Shown here one piece after another: positions 10,490-20,625 of a DNA stretch of 64,000 nt. The notes under the pieces were generated by a model, which worked only from the letters and a program-made list of their open reading frames with translations, was not told the origin of the DNA and did no database searches. Made by a program: the position numbers and the translations under genes. This DNA comes from Plasmopara viticola (lineage: Eukaryota; Oomycota; Peronosporomycetes; Peronosporales; Peronosporaceae). The stretch is from positions 310,001 through 374,000 of the forward strand of contig MBPM02000035.1 of NCBI GenBank assembly GCA_001695595.3, written 5' to 3'. Each line of letters opens with the position of its first letter. Position 1 is the stretch's first letter.

Positions 10490-11187
10490 GTGTCCAAACT
10501 GGTCAAACCTAAAGCACTTGCCCCAAAATCCACCGTATTGCGTAGAGGACCACCCTTTCGTCCATTGTCCCGTCCACCTTTGAATCTTCTAGCATTTCCA
10601 TTTCCTTTTACGCGAACCGCTTTCTCCGTAGCTTCTTTCCTCTCCAGCTTCTCTGATTCTTTGAGCAGCTTCTCCTTGGCTTTAATCAACGTAATGTCCC
10701 TCGCATTCACCACGATCGACGAAATCAAGATATACACTGAAGGAAGACTGCTGAAAAGTACCACCAGCTGGCGTGAAATATCAGTTGGCTCTCCTGTATT
10801 CTGAAGTTCCACCACTAGCTCGTCAAAAGAGTTCAGATGCTCTGCCATGCTTGTCCCACTTTCCATCTTGAACTCGTGTAGTCGACGAGTTACCACCACA
10901 CGATTGCGAAGAGTCGAGCGGTTGTAAAAATCGCGGAGGGCTCCGCACGCCTCCATTGCGCACGTAGCCGACCTAATTTTGGTCTGGTGCTGGATCTAAA
11001 CGCCTTAAGCGATGATGCATAGCGCCTTGGCATCATTAACCAGCCACGCCTCCGTGACTTCACTCTCTTCCTTGACGGCCATGATGTGTCCCAGGAGACC
11101 CTTCCGCGCCAGAGTTATCCTCATGTTGAATTCCCAGTGGTAATAGTTACCACTTCCTAGGAGGACTTCGGTGCGCTTGTTAGCCAT
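10486..11187 (-). pseudogene. Copia-2 gag, frameshifted
   Basis: The likely start is the ATG at 11,187 (MANKRTEVLLGSG), followed by YYHWEFNMRITLARKGLL, the gag N-terminal motif. This frame stops at 11,005. Gag resumes at 10,486-10,956 with VVTRRLHEFKMESG, HLNSFDELVVELQ and a basic RFKGGRDNGRKGG tail. At least one stop or frameshift lies between the two halves. Confidence 0.83.
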
Positions 11188-11227
11188 AGTGGGCGAGGGC
11201 GTTGCTTGTGAGGCGGCTGTTGATTTC

Positions 11228-11321
11228 TTGAGTACAAAGTAAAAACCGAATTAAATATATTTATCTAGACCAATGAACGGCTACCATATGTAATTACTTA
11301 ATGTGACAAACTCGTAAATAC
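11228..11321 (-). repeat. Copia-2 5' LTR (short)
   Basis: Pair of 7,011-7,113. The gag start lies ~40 bases inside it. The length is short for a Copia LTR and the outer boundary is uncertain. Confidence 0.62.
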
Positions 11322-11329
11322 TGTCTCTT

Positions 11330-11905
11330 GACTCGGTGGGTGGTGCTTGTTGGATTTGTCGAGTTCGTCGTATGGATATCTTTGGATGGTAAACGTGTGC
11401 ATATCGGCAATTGTGGGCAGTATTAAACGATTTACGCCACCTTTTCCATTGAAAAATCGACTTGGTTTATTGGACAAAGACCCAACGTTTGAAAAATCAA
11501 GACATCAGGCTGACTTGATTGGTTTGCAAAATGGGTAACTCCCATAATTTTTTTTTAATTTCCTATAATCTCTGTTTGATGACTGTTTAAACTGGGGAGG
11601 GTATAACTAGACATCAGGTTAGGCACGTGCAATGAGTCAATCATATCCTATTAGAATATTCTTAGTGAAAGGTTCAAGCTTGAGTTTACCTAGGTAGCAT
11701 TTGTTTTCGGATCACGCAGGCATCGTACGCTACGTGATTAAACAAAAACGTCATCCTGATAGCAAAATTGTGCAAAGACTGTAAAAGCAGTCGATTTTTT
11801 TAAGGTCAAAGCGTTTGATTGATACGAAAACTTTAATGGAGGCTAATGTTTAGATAGCAACTTCCCCTCACTCGTATGTACATGACGTAATTTGGCCAAT
11901 TGGTT
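11330..11905. other. GIP 3'-flank-like stretch without a gene
   Basis: No gene is recognised. Short blocks (CCACCTTTTCCATTGAAAAATCGAC, a CGTACGCTACGTGATT-like block) also occur, partly inverted, in 54,040-54,170 downstream of GIP-E, so this is probably old GIP 3' flank. Confidence 0.4.
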
Positions 11906-12010
11906 AAGAAATAAAGTGAACAAAATCTGCACAATGAATCAAAGTAATCAGTGTTAAAATGGTTATGTAAGAAGACGCGATGGTCGCCAAGTCGTTGCGT
12001 GCGAGCTCGC

Positions 12011-12775
12011 TTAACGGGTTGCAATGATAGAGTCAATCCACGAAACAGCAGAAGACACGCGCGAGAAAACGGTCGGAACTCCTTCTGTACCGCAATCTTG
12101 ACCCCAGCTGACCGTGCCAATGAGAATTTCACCATCCTCTTGCTCTTTGATCAGTGGACCACCCTCATCACCCTCACAGGCGTCGACATTCGCGACACCG
12201 CCTGCGCATACATTCGTCTCAGTGATAGTGTATACTTGAGAGCATTCCTCGTTGCTCCACACTCTCAAATCGACCTCCATCAGTACGTCAGAGGGTGTGC
12301 CCTCGGGATATGTGGTCAAACCCCAGCCCACAACCGTCGCCGTCATATTAGTCTCAATATCCGAATCGTCCACATTAGGAAGCTTGATAGGCGCAACCTT
12401 GCTCGGTGTGGCCAGTTCCAACAGGGCGAAATCAAACTCTCCGGTGTCTGCATCGTGCTTTTCGTGAACGTGAACTGCAACAACTTTGATCTGCTCCCCA
12501 TCTGCCTGCTGATTACGGTACTGCGTACCTACCGACACAATGATAGCAGGGTTCTCGGCGCAACCTACAGAGGTGAGCACGAAGAGGGAGGACACCAGAG
12601 CACCACCGCAAAAGATGTCACCATCGATGGTCTCGCGAAGTCCGGCGGTAAACGTCTTCGTATCCTTTTCGACGGGTGTACCTCCCAAAATTAGTCTTCG
12701 CGACGTGTGCTCAGCATTGACAGCGACAACACCAACAGCCATCAAAGCAGCAGAAATGGTGTTGAAAATCTTCAT
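12011..12775 (-). CDS. GIP-A: secreted trypsin-fold glucanase-inhibitor-like protein
   Basis: A 254-residue protein with an ~21-residue signal peptide (MKIFNTISAALMAVGVVAVNA) and a chymotrypsin-fold domain from LILGG. Catalytic positions are lost: the His of the usual TAAHC box is Gly71 (LTSVGC) and the nucleophile Ser is Glu204 (GDEGGPL). The Asp is kept (Asp115 in FDFALLEL), as is the S1-pocket Asp198 (DACEGD). Six cysteines fit three disulfides (pairs near 56/72, 178/190, 200/228) and one NMT sequon is at 143. Phytophthora GIPs are known inactive serine-protease homologues that are secreted and bind host endo-beta-1,3-glucanases. That function is inferred from family resemblance. The start is fixed by the signal peptide and conservation in all paralogues. 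The gene is intronless and divergently paired with GIP-B. The protein is identical to GIP-B. Confidence 0.93.
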   Translation of the reverse strand: MKIFNTISAALMAVGVVAVNAEHTSRRLILGGTPVEKDTKTFTAGLRETIDGDIFCGGALVSSLFVLTSVGCAENPAIIVSVGTQYRNQQADGEQIKVVAVHVHEKHDADTGEFDFALLELATPSKVAPIKLPNVDDSDIETNMTATVVGWGLTTYPEGTPSDVLMEVDLRVWSNEECSQVYTITETNVCAGGVANVDACEGDEGGPLIKEQEDGEILIGTVSWGQDCGTEGVPTVFSRVSSAVSWIDSIIATR

Positions 12776-12810
12776 CGAGTTGTTAAGTATTGCGGCTTGA
12801 AAGGGTGTGT

Positions 12811-12835
12811 GGAGAAGAAGGAAAATTCCAAAGTG
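12811..12835 (-). promoter_or_regulatory. GIP-A core promoter motif
   Basis: On the minus strand this reads CACTTTGGAATTTTCCTTC followed by TTCTCCACACACC, ending ~40 bases before the start codon. It is preserved before GIP-B, -C, -D, -E and the 25.9 kb pseudogene. It resembles the oomycete initiator plus flanking element (AWTTTNYY-like). Initiation here is inferred. Confidence 0.5.
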
Positions 12836-13084
12836 TCCGAGGATATTGCAAAATCACGAACGCCATATCTTAAAATCAAGTGATCGCATAGAAACAGGAT
12901 GCTTAATACTTCGAATGGCCCTGTGATTAACTTTGTTTAGGTCTCGACACGAAGATGCTAATCTCGTGCGTTTCTGAGACAGATGTTAGTGCAGATTGTT
13001 TCCCGCAAAACTTTTACTGGTACAAGCCATTGACCCGGGTACCGTGCAACTTCCTGAACAGGTCGGTAGCGAAATACGCGATCG

Positions 13085-13134
13085 GCTCAATGACTCTTTT
13101 GTTGTCATTTACAGCGCGACAGGATTGAGAAGAT
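13085..13134 (+). repeat. Hairpin repeat (R1 type) in GIP-A 5' flank
   Basis: GTTGTCATTTACAGCGCGACAGGATTGAGAAG is the right half of the hairpin unit seen elsewhere. The left arm is partly decayed. It is followed by the R1 tail (GTATTGTACTGGTGCCTGTACATTC). Confidence 0.7.
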
Positions 13135-13477
13135 GAACGAGCTGTATTGTACTGGTGCCTGTACATTCTGTCGCATTGCAATGGATACAACCACAAAGGA
13201 TTTTGTAGTGGTGTGTACGTACTGGTTAAGACGACATGTATCATTTAGGATAATCTCAGACAAACTAAGGAAAAGACAAAAGTTTCGATCGCAATTTATG
13301 GACAGGCAATCGCGACATTAATTTATGGGATAGCCTTGAAGACGTGCGAGAAAGCATACGGAAGCCCTTCATCGCCGCGTTTGCACCCCACGCAATCGTC
13401 AGACCAATGAGGACGTCTAGCTCCTTTCCCATCCGCCTTGATCACTTGAGCATCTGTCCATACACGCTACGCTCGTA

Positions 13478-13633
13478 CCATCGTTACTGAATACCCTGTT
13501 GTACTCATCAAAGCTTCACACTTGGGGTAAGTCCACAATGCGGACGCCTCGGACATTTAACTTAACATGACGGCAAGCGCCATGAGCTGACTTCCCCAAC
13601 GGCACATTTTTCGACGTGTCGAACCGAGAGTAA
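13478..13633. other. Palindrome spacer: fused inverted pieces of R4
   Basis: The 156 unpaired bases between the arms are themselves composed of two R4 fragments. ~13,478-13,527 matches R4 in plus orientation (ACTCATCAAAGCTTCACACTT) and ~13,528-13,633 matches R4 in minus orientation (CAATGCGGACGCCTCGG, GACGTGTCGAACCGAGAG). The inversion junction therefore lies inside R4. Confidence 0.75.
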
Positions 13634-13974
13634 TACGAGCGTAGCGTGTATGGACAGATGCTCAAGTGATCAAGGCGGATGGGAAAGGAGCTAGACGTCC
13701 TCATTGGTCTGACGATTGCCTGGGGTGCAAATGCGGCGATGAAGGGCTTCCGTATGCTTTCTCGCACGTCTTCAAGGCTATCCCATAAATTAATGTCGAT
13801 TGCCTGTCCACAAATTGCGATCGAAACTTTTGTCTTTTCCTTAGTTTGTCTGAGATTATCCTAAATGATACATGTCGTCTTAACCAGTACGTACACACCA
13901 CTACAAAATCCTTTGTGGTTGTATCCATTGCAATGCGACAGAATGTACAGGCACCAGTACAATACAGCTCGTTC

Positions 13975-14024
13975 ATCTTCTCAATCCTGTCGCGCTGTAA
14001 ATGACAACAAAAGAGTCATTGAGC
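13975..14024 (-). repeat. Hairpin repeat (R1 type) in GIP-B 5' flank
   Basis: Mirror copy of 13,085-13,134. Confidence 0.7.
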
Positions 14025-14273
14025 CGATCGCGTATTTCGCTACCGACCTGTTCAGGAAGTTGCACGGTACCCGGGTCAATGGCTTGTACCAGTAAAAGTT
14101 TTGCGGGAAACAATCTGCACTAACATCTGTCTCAGAAACGCACGAGATTAGCATCTTCGTGTCGAGACCTAAACAAAGTTAATCACAGGGCCATTCGAAG
14201 TATTAAGCATCCTGTTTCTATGCGATCACTTGATTTTAAGATATGGCGTTCGTGATTTTGCAATATCCTCGGA

Positions 14274-14298
14274 CACTTTGGAATTTTCCTTCTTCTCC
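14274..14298 (+). promoter_or_regulatory. GIP-B core promoter motif
   Basis: CACTTTGGAATTTTCCTTC then TTCTCC, ~35-60 bases before the ATG. It is the mirror of the GIP-A motif and shares the oomycete initiator-like AATTTTCC core. Confidence 0.5.
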
Positions 14299-14333
14299 AC
14301 ACACCCTTTCAAGCCGCAATACTTAACAACTCG

Positions 14334-15098
14334 ATGAAGATTTTCAACACCATTTCTGCTGCTTTGATGGCTGTTGGTGTTGTCGCTGTCAATGCTGAGC
14401 ACACGTCGCGAAGACTAATTTTGGGAGGTACACCCGTCGAAAAGGATACGAAGACGTTTACCGCCGGACTTCGCGAGACCATCGATGGTGACATCTTTTG
14501 CGGTGGTGCTCTGGTGTCCTCCCTCTTCGTGCTCACCTCTGTAGGTTGCGCCGAGAACCCTGCTATCATTGTGTCGGTAGGTACGCAGTACCGTAATCAG
14601 CAGGCAGATGGGGAGCAGATCAAAGTTGTTGCAGTTCACGTTCACGAAAAGCACGATGCAGACACCGGAGAGTTTGATTTCGCCCTGTTGGAACTGGCCA
14701 CACCGAGCAAGGTTGCGCCTATCAAGCTTCCTAATGTGGACGATTCGGATATTGAGACTAATATGACGGCGACGGTTGTGGGCTGGGGTTTGACCACATA
14801 TCCCGAGGGCACACCCTCTGACGTACTGATGGAGGTCGATTTGAGAGTGTGGAGCAACGAGGAATGCTCTCAAGTATACACTATCACTGAGACGAATGTA
14901 TGCGCAGGCGGTGTCGCGAATGTCGACGCCTGTGAGGGTGATGAGGGTGGTCCACTGATCAAAGAGCAAGAGGATGGTGAAATTCTCATCGGCACGGTCA
15001 GCTGGGGTCAAGATTGCGGAACAGAAGGAGTTCCGACCGTTTTCTCGCGCGTGTCTTCGGCTGTTTCGTGGATTGACTCTATCATTGCAACCCGTTAA
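14334..15098 (+). CDS. GIP-B: secreted trypsin-fold glucanase-inhibitor-like protein
   Basis: The 254-residue product is identical to GIP-A: the same ~21-residue signal peptide, Gly71 and Glu204 in place of catalytic His and Ser, retained Asp115 and Asp198, six cysteines and one NMT sequon at 143. It is divergently transcribed from GIP-A. The two start codons are 1.56 kb apart with mirror-image upstream regions, so both copies keep the same promoter-proximal sequence. The three silent differences from GIP-A argue that the two copies are real rather than one read twice, and suggest either a recent duplication or continuing gene conversion. Secretion and a target among plant endoglucanases are inferred from the GIP family. 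No enzyme activity is expected. Confidence 0.93.
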   Translation: MKIFNTISAALMAVGVVAVNAEHTSRRLILGGTPVEKDTKTFTAGLRETIDGDIFCGGALVSSLFVLTSVGCAENPAIIVSVGTQYRNQQADGEQIKVVAVHVHEKHDADTGEFDFALLELATPSKVAPIKLPNVDDSDIETNMTATVVGWGLTTYPEGTPSDVLMEVDLRVWSNEECSQVYTITETNVCAGGVANVDACEGDEGGPLIKEQEDGEILIGTVSWGQDCGTEGVPTVFSRVSSAVSWIDSIIATR

Positions 15099-15239
15099 GC
15101 GAGCTCGCACGCAACGACTTGGCGACCATCGCGTCTTCTTACATAACCATTTTAACACTGATTACTTTGATTCATTGTGCAGATTTTGTTCACTTTATTT
15201 TTTGATCAAATTACCGATCAGTCGATTCGTTTAGTCCTG

Positions 15240-15882
15240 TTGATCGTTATATTTCTGAGCATGAGCTTTCATTAAAAGTAAACTATGGATCATTATTTTT
15301 TTTAGACATATTAAACAAAGACGAAATAGGTAAGCGCAATTATGGTCTTGCAATCGTGGATTTATTATATGGGACAGCGTATAAGACGAGCGAGAAAGCA
15401 CATTGAAACCCTACACCACCGCATTCGTGCCCCATGCAATCGTCAAGCCAATGAAAAACTTCTAGCCCCTTTTCCATCCTCTTTGATCACTCAAGCATCC
15501 ATCCTTACCCGCTACGCTTTCGGCACACGCTCGTACCATCGATACTGGATACCGTGTTGCACTCCTCAAAGCTTCACACTTGGTTCGACACGTCAAAAAG
15601 TGTGGCGTTGAAGAAAGTTAGCCCATAGCACTTGCCATCATGTCAATCAACTGTTTGAGGCGTCCGCATCATGGAGCTCAACGTGCCAGTTTCAGAAACT
15701 TGAAATGGAAGCACTTGATGAAAGATCTCTTAAAGCTGATTCGGCTCGTTGTGTTTTAACCACCGCAATGGCTTTTACCATCAATGGACTCGCCAATGCT
15801 TTACGCCCTTTTTTGGGAGCTTTTTACTAAGGATTAGCCTCCGCGGCGCGTACCCTGCGTTGACGGCGGCATCAGTAGTCTC
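15240..15882 (+). repeat. R4 spacer with inverted GIP N-terminal relic (copy 1)
   Basis: This GIP 3' flank recurs at 26,430-27,095 (plus), 21,370-22,000 (minus) and 48,800-49,470 (minus), with partial copies at 13,319-13,527, 13,528-13,795, 23,400-23,590 and 52,370-52,560. Landmarks are GCGAGAAAGCA, CCATGCAATCGTC, CGCTCGTACCATCGATACTGG and GTTCGACACGTCAAAAA. Its far end (15,790-15,882, minus) is a degraded GIP N-terminus, readable as GCCGCCGTCAACGC followed by an AGGCTAAT block. It is cut off where Gypsy-1 begins. Confidence 0.8.
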
Positions 15883-15884
15883 TT

Positions 15885-16290
15885 CTTGTTGAGCGATAAA
15901 CGATCGCCATGACCATATTGGCTATTGCAACCACTTTGGGTTTCCGGTTAAAACTCGATTAAGTCCTTTGAGGTACCGACCCATCTGCCTCTAGAAATAT
16001 TAAAAGTCTAAGGTAAGCCTGGCGGCTTAATCGCCTAGCCTTGATGCACTGACACATTTCGCATGTGTTGACATAGCGCTCGTCATCTTTGGCCAGTAGT
16101 ACATTTGACGCACAGCCAGAAACGTCTTGAAAATCCTAGGGTGCCTGCCGATGCAGAACTATGGTTCTCACAGATGACGCGGTTTTTTATTTTTGGATTA
16201 TTGTCGTCTGGAACATACAATTTTGGCGTCTTATCTTCATCAGTTTGATCATACAATATACTATCATGCAATGAGTACCTGGACACATCA
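15885..16290 (-). pseudogene. Gypsy-1 integrase, truncated
   Basis: 16,083-16,286 keeps the zinc-binding H2C2 region in weak form (KLYVPDDN, RVICENH, SAGTLGF). The core start near 15,900-15,960 reads a VMAIV-type strand where the first Asp is expected, but appears as Tyr, and the element ends there. Confidence 0.7.
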
Positions 16291-16639
16291 TCCCCTTTTT
16301 TAGCTTCTTGATGATGTCATGTAGGTATCTATTCCACGCATAGCTCTTTAAGCTTGTAAGTCGCTTTCAGGGCTCTTACAAGCTAACTTGGGCAGCATTG
16401 CACCCGACTTACGTATCGCGTAATAGTGCATCTGCCAGGAGGTTGATTTCACTAAATTTTGACTTTTAGGGTGGCTGAAATCAGCAAGCTCTTTGTACTA
16501 TCGATCTACTCTGCGATTTGTGGTCTTCTGCGTCAAAATTATCTCAATACTTTTTGGATCCGTAATGACCGTGGATGGTCGATCAAGAAGATTCACACGC
16601 CATAGTTTTAGCGCATGCATAATTGCAAGTAGCTCTTGC

Positions 16640-17600
16640 TCACCACCCTGGAAGATTTACTCGGCTGGCTTCATCTCCCAACCAGCAAAAAGAATTGGAT
16701 GCACTTGCTCTCCCTTCATTAAGAACAAGCCTCCCCCTATTGCAAAATGAGAGGCGTCCGTTCGTATACCAAATGATTTCAAAAAGCTCGAAAAACTTCA
16801 ATTTAGTAAAAACGTCACGCAACGCGTAAGCTCGGTAAAATAGCTTAGCTGATCGTCCGAGAGATTGATAGCTTCTCGAGGACGTTTTTTTAAATAACGT
16901 CGTAAAGCGGTCTTGCAAATTGCGCGAAATCACTACAGAACATTAAAACATAAACTGTAGGGCCTATGAAACCCTTCATTCGCCTCTTTGTATTAAGCAC
17001 AGGCAATTCTGCGAGGACCCAAACATGTCGGGGTCCGTTCGGACGCCTTTCCGTCTGACAAAGTCTTCTGGTCATGGAATTTCATCCACGCAGAGCTGGT
17101 ATTTTGTCAACTTATTGTGAGATTAGTATTCTTCTCACCATTTCAGTACACGATCTCAAGCCATTACGTGGTCTGCGACATCACCACTTTGCATGAACAC
17201 GTAGATGTTGTCAAAGCAGATTTTGATCACATCCCTTAAATCTCGAAAGACTTTTTTGCAAAAGCCGGCTAAACGTACCCTGCCTTCCGCTCAGTCCCAT
17301 GAAAGTGACTAGATATGCATAAAGACCATCAGGGGTTTAAAACGCTGCAAACGGGATATCGGATTCACACAATTTATCCGGTTAGTAACCCTAAAGTTGG
17401 TCCATGCACGAAAACTAATGACTCTCGGACATGTGTCTTCCTTGCGCGGCATTGGTATCACCGGCAAGATCGTTGCTAGATTTAGCTCACGATAATTGTG
17501 CACAATGCGCCAAACTATAAACACCTTGACACAAAACGTTGGCGCCGAAAAGGCAGACGTACTTGGTCGAATAATGCCTGCTTGAACCATCTCTAAGATC
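16640..17600 (-). pseudogene. Gypsy-1 reverse transcriptase and RNase H
   Basis: 17,309-17,590 reads VQAGIIRPSTSAFSAPTF and IVHNYRELNLATI, the RT entry of Ty3/Gypsy. 16,890-17,075 reads LNTKRRMKGFIGPTVY, the thumb and connection. 16,640-16,933 carries the RNase H start (IIWYTNGRLSF in place of the usual TDASxxGxG-type motif). The RT catalytic YxDD region lies in broken sequence near 17,150-17,250. Confidence 0.8.
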
Positions 17601-17699
17601 CATTCTTGAATTGTCCTGCGCTATTCAGATTTATAGCGCCATTGTTTGTCGGACATCGGTTTGTAAACCAGGCTTGGGCAAAACTTCGTGCTCAATCTC

Positions 17700-18330
17700 T
17701 TACCTGTCTTGCTTGGAAAATTCGTGCGAAGTACTGTGTTCGCACACTTGCGTAGCGTTTTCATACGCCGGATAATCCTCAAGCGATCTTAACCCTCGGC
17801 TTTTAGAACGCTCAGCCTTTTCAAAATCGTGGGGCTCGACAAAAAAAACAGCTTTAATGTATTTGTCGTGACGCAACATTCTCAAAAAGTAGTGAGAAGA
17901 ATTTAGCTGCGTGATTTTTTAATGGTCATGGTGGCCTTGTTGCCGATTGTAATCGAATACCTTGCAGTTCTGATTGATTCGAGCACTGCGCTCACCAGCA
18001 GTCTATCTGGACGGACGTTAAATATGCGGTTTTTATATAATTACCGCGTGGTTCTCCGTGAAGAGGTGAGGAGACATGCAGCCTGGAGTCTTGTTTATAT
18101 CTGGATTTTGCTCACGAAGCCACATTAAGACGAATTTACAATAGTTATTTTCAGGAACAGGCATGACTTGGAACGTTTCGGGTGTTGAAGGATAGCCAGG
18201 TATTTGAAAGTTTATGTGCACCGTTCGTCGAGGCGGCGAGCAATCTGGTCGTAATCAAGGTCGACTTGCAACATCTTACCCCAATTTACACCGAGCTCAA
18301 GTCGCCTCATCAAGTCTTCGGATACCCCGC
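17700..18330 (-). pseudogene. Gypsy-1 protease and protease-RT linker
   Basis: 18,033-18,221 reads INFQIPGYPSTPETFQVMPV and MWLREQNPDINKT, the C-terminal half of a Gypsy retropepsin (compare the intact-looking counterpart in Gypsy-2). 17,700-17,885 reads MLRHDKYIKAVFFVEPHDFE, a linker conserved in Gypsy-2 and Gypsy-3. The protease active-site Asp is not in an open frame. Confidence 0.75.
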
Positions 18331-18369
18331 TCAAACTGCCTTTATCGTCGATAAAGGCGATAACGAATC

Positions 18370-19445
18370 TCTCTAAATCAGCGTCTTCGTAAGCTTGAGT
18401 TCATGCTTCGACGATAACATATAGAGTACCTGCAAGATAACGATTTGTTTCCTTACGTTTACGAGCGGTACATTGCGGTGATATTTGGTCAACAACGCCA
18501 CAATTGTTACATGTCGCCGATTTTGTCCGTTTGTCGTTCTTGGTCTTCCTTGTTCCGAAACGCTTTTGTTTTTGAGGTCGTGAATTCTTCGCACGATAGC
18601 TTGGTTCTGTAGGCACCGTTTTAATTGACTGGGTCGATATAAGATTTGGCCTACCCGAGTAATGGTAAAATTTGAAGTTGGAGGCAGATCTAATGTCCTC
18701 TTTGAAAGTACTCGGACACTCTCTCTAAATCTTTTTTGCGGTTTCTTCCCGTCATCCGTTTTGAAAAAAAGAACCGCTGTTCCAAATCATAGACTTCCAA
18801 TTCAGTCTTGAGTTATCAAGTCCTACAATTTCGAGACATATTCATGGATAGTTTCCTTTTTTAAGTTGAGAAATCCTGAAATTTCGGGACATTTTCATGG
18901 TTAGTTTCCTTTTTTAAGGTGAGACATCCGCTCTCGATGATCATACTCGAAATCCTTTAGCCTGAAGCTTACGCAATTCAGTTTCAAACGGTCCCCGTAT
19001 CTTTGGTACGTTCATGCGCTCGCAATTGGCGAGAGAAGTACGGTACCACTTCAGTACGGATCTAATTAACTTTCTTGATATAAGCGTCGCAAAGTCGGAC
19101 GACTCTGTTGTCGTTTGTTGGCGAAATACCGTTCCGTTGCAAATACCATGGCGTCACACTGTTCCGTTGCGAATATCTATAACTGTTCATAACTAAGACG
19201 ATCTTTTTCTTCAGCCCGCCTCTTGATGCAACGAGAAACTCGAAGCGCTCATTAGTCTATTCGATTTGAGCTCTTGATACTGCTGAGTGAGGTACAACAG
19301 TAAATGCTGCATGGACAGTGTATCTTGTCCTGTTGCTACAGAGGAAGCTACATTAGCCTGGGTATTTAAATCCGCTTGAAATCTTTGGCATTTGTAGCAT
19401 CTTGCGAATTCGGCGCTTGTGAATGTGAGCGCGACTTTGGCCATT
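18370..19445 (-). pseudogene. Gypsy-1 gag
   Basis: 19,211-19,444 reads gag N-terminal sequence (LTQQYQELKSNRLMSAS). 18,373-18,616 holds the zinc knuckle CNNCGVVDQISPQC at ~18,470-18,512, where the His ligand of CX2CX4HX4C is Gln. Frames between are interrupted. Confidence 0.78.
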
Positions 19446-19959
19446 AAGCTTTAGAGTCGTCGAGAGCGCTTATTCGGCGTTGTTGACGAGGTCTGGGCTT
19501 GGAGTTGGGTGCTCAGCCTCACGGCCTGTTATTTGATCTATAGTCGCTGGACTTCTCAGCGCTCTTCGTATGGTTCACCAGACCTCGATTAAACCTTGAG
19601 GACAAAAACGAAGCTAATTGAATCATGTTCTATCGTCTTCACTTAAGTTTACATAGAAAAAGTGGTCTAATGAACCTTTCAAAAGCTCTTGGGTCTGCCG
19701 TATACGGCGCCTTAGCCTTTTAGTAGTGTCGTGCAGTAAATTAACGGTACTTGCGTCCTTGCAGTCCGCCCTATCATTTTGCATTCATTGAACCAGCTTT
19801 AGCGGCTTTACCGTTATTCATATCAAGTCCTTTCTTCAAAGTTCCCAATACGATTTGTAAGAATCATGGTGGCGTTTAAAAATGAGTTTACAGGCTTACG
19901 AGTCTGTCGTTATTTCTTCCAACGATGCCGAACAAAGCAGCTCAGTAATAATAAATGTA

Positions 19960-20625
19960 AGCTAAGTGGTTGACTTATGTGGAAGTAATTTCACGTGAAT
20001 TCACCAGAACCTACAGAAGCAGTTCCAGATTTTTGTACCACACTAGCGTGCAACCACACTAACCAACAACTGAACGTCAAGGTCGTACTGAAGAGACTTT
20101 TTTGGTAATCTTCCCAATGTCGAAAATTTCAGGATATTTCGCTTCTCAATATGTGACCACAAGCACCCTTGGCTTAGACTAGTGAGCTTGACCAACAAGT
20201 GCTCTCATGTAACACAATCGCGGAGATTGATTCTTCACGGGTTAGTCGTCCAACGAAGGTATGACGGAGAGGGGGGGAGGCTGGCGAAGGAGGAGAAGTT
20301 TGGTTGCTAGAAGCAAATTGAGAAGCAGGATTTTTTAAAGAGCTATTACGGAGTCTTGTCTTGCTACAGACTGAGTGGTGACTCTCAGCCATCCACGGCT
20401 TCCATTCTGATTGCTATCAAATTCCTGTACTTCGTCTAAATTTTCACACATCCTGGATCATTTATATTTAATCTCTTGACCTCTAATTATTATGGGACAT
20501 CTGGACATTGCTTTAGGTCTGAAACTGAATAATTTTCTGATCCTATGAACAATGTTAAGGCATATATATTGGGAATAATGTAATCATACGGCGTAATAGT
20601 CTTCTAAAACCATGATATTATGGAC
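19960..20625 (-). repeat. Gypsy-1 5' LTR
   Basis: It matches the reverse complement of 28,255-28,950 (Gypsy-2) and, more weakly, 47,430-48,225 (Gypsy-3). Landmarks are the GCTTGACCAACAAGTGCT block, the GAGGAGAAGTTTGG block and the GGTCAAGAGATT block. The boundaries are set by where R3 begins. Confidence 0.72.

Larger units (their letters stand above)
7011..11321 (-). mobile_element. Copia-2: degenerate Ty1/Copia LTR retrotransposon
   Basis: A second Copia element, of a different family from Copia-1, runs gag to RNase H on the minus strand. It is flanked by short (~95-103 bp) matching ends at 7,011-7,113 and 11,228-11,321 that share AAAAACCGAA, AGACCAATGAACGG, ACCATATGTAATTACT and AATACTGT. 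The ends are short for LTRs and may be partial. Pol is split by frameshifts and stops. Confidence 0.87.
11909..13477 (-). repeat. Left arm of the ~3.3 kb GIP palindrome
   Basis: This arm is the reverse complement of 13,634-15,200 with very few differences. Paired coordinates add to 27,109 in the outer part and 27,111 in the inner part because of one CG dinucleotide present in the left arm (near 13,311) and absent from the right. It carries the whole GIP-A gene, its promoter region, a hairpin repeat and part of R4. Confidence 0.95.
13634..15200 (+). repeat. Right arm of the ~3.3 kb GIP palindrome
   Basis: Reverse complement of 11,909-13,477. In the GIP coding region I read only three differences, all at third codon positions and silent. 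Confidence 0.95.

Noticed and set aside
11951..12694. Long antisense open frame (247 codons) over GIP-A, and its mirror over GIP-B at 14,415-15,158; shorter ones over GIP-C
   Set aside because: They are explained by codon composition of the real gene. They lack protein features, and the frame shortens to 126 codons over GIP-C.
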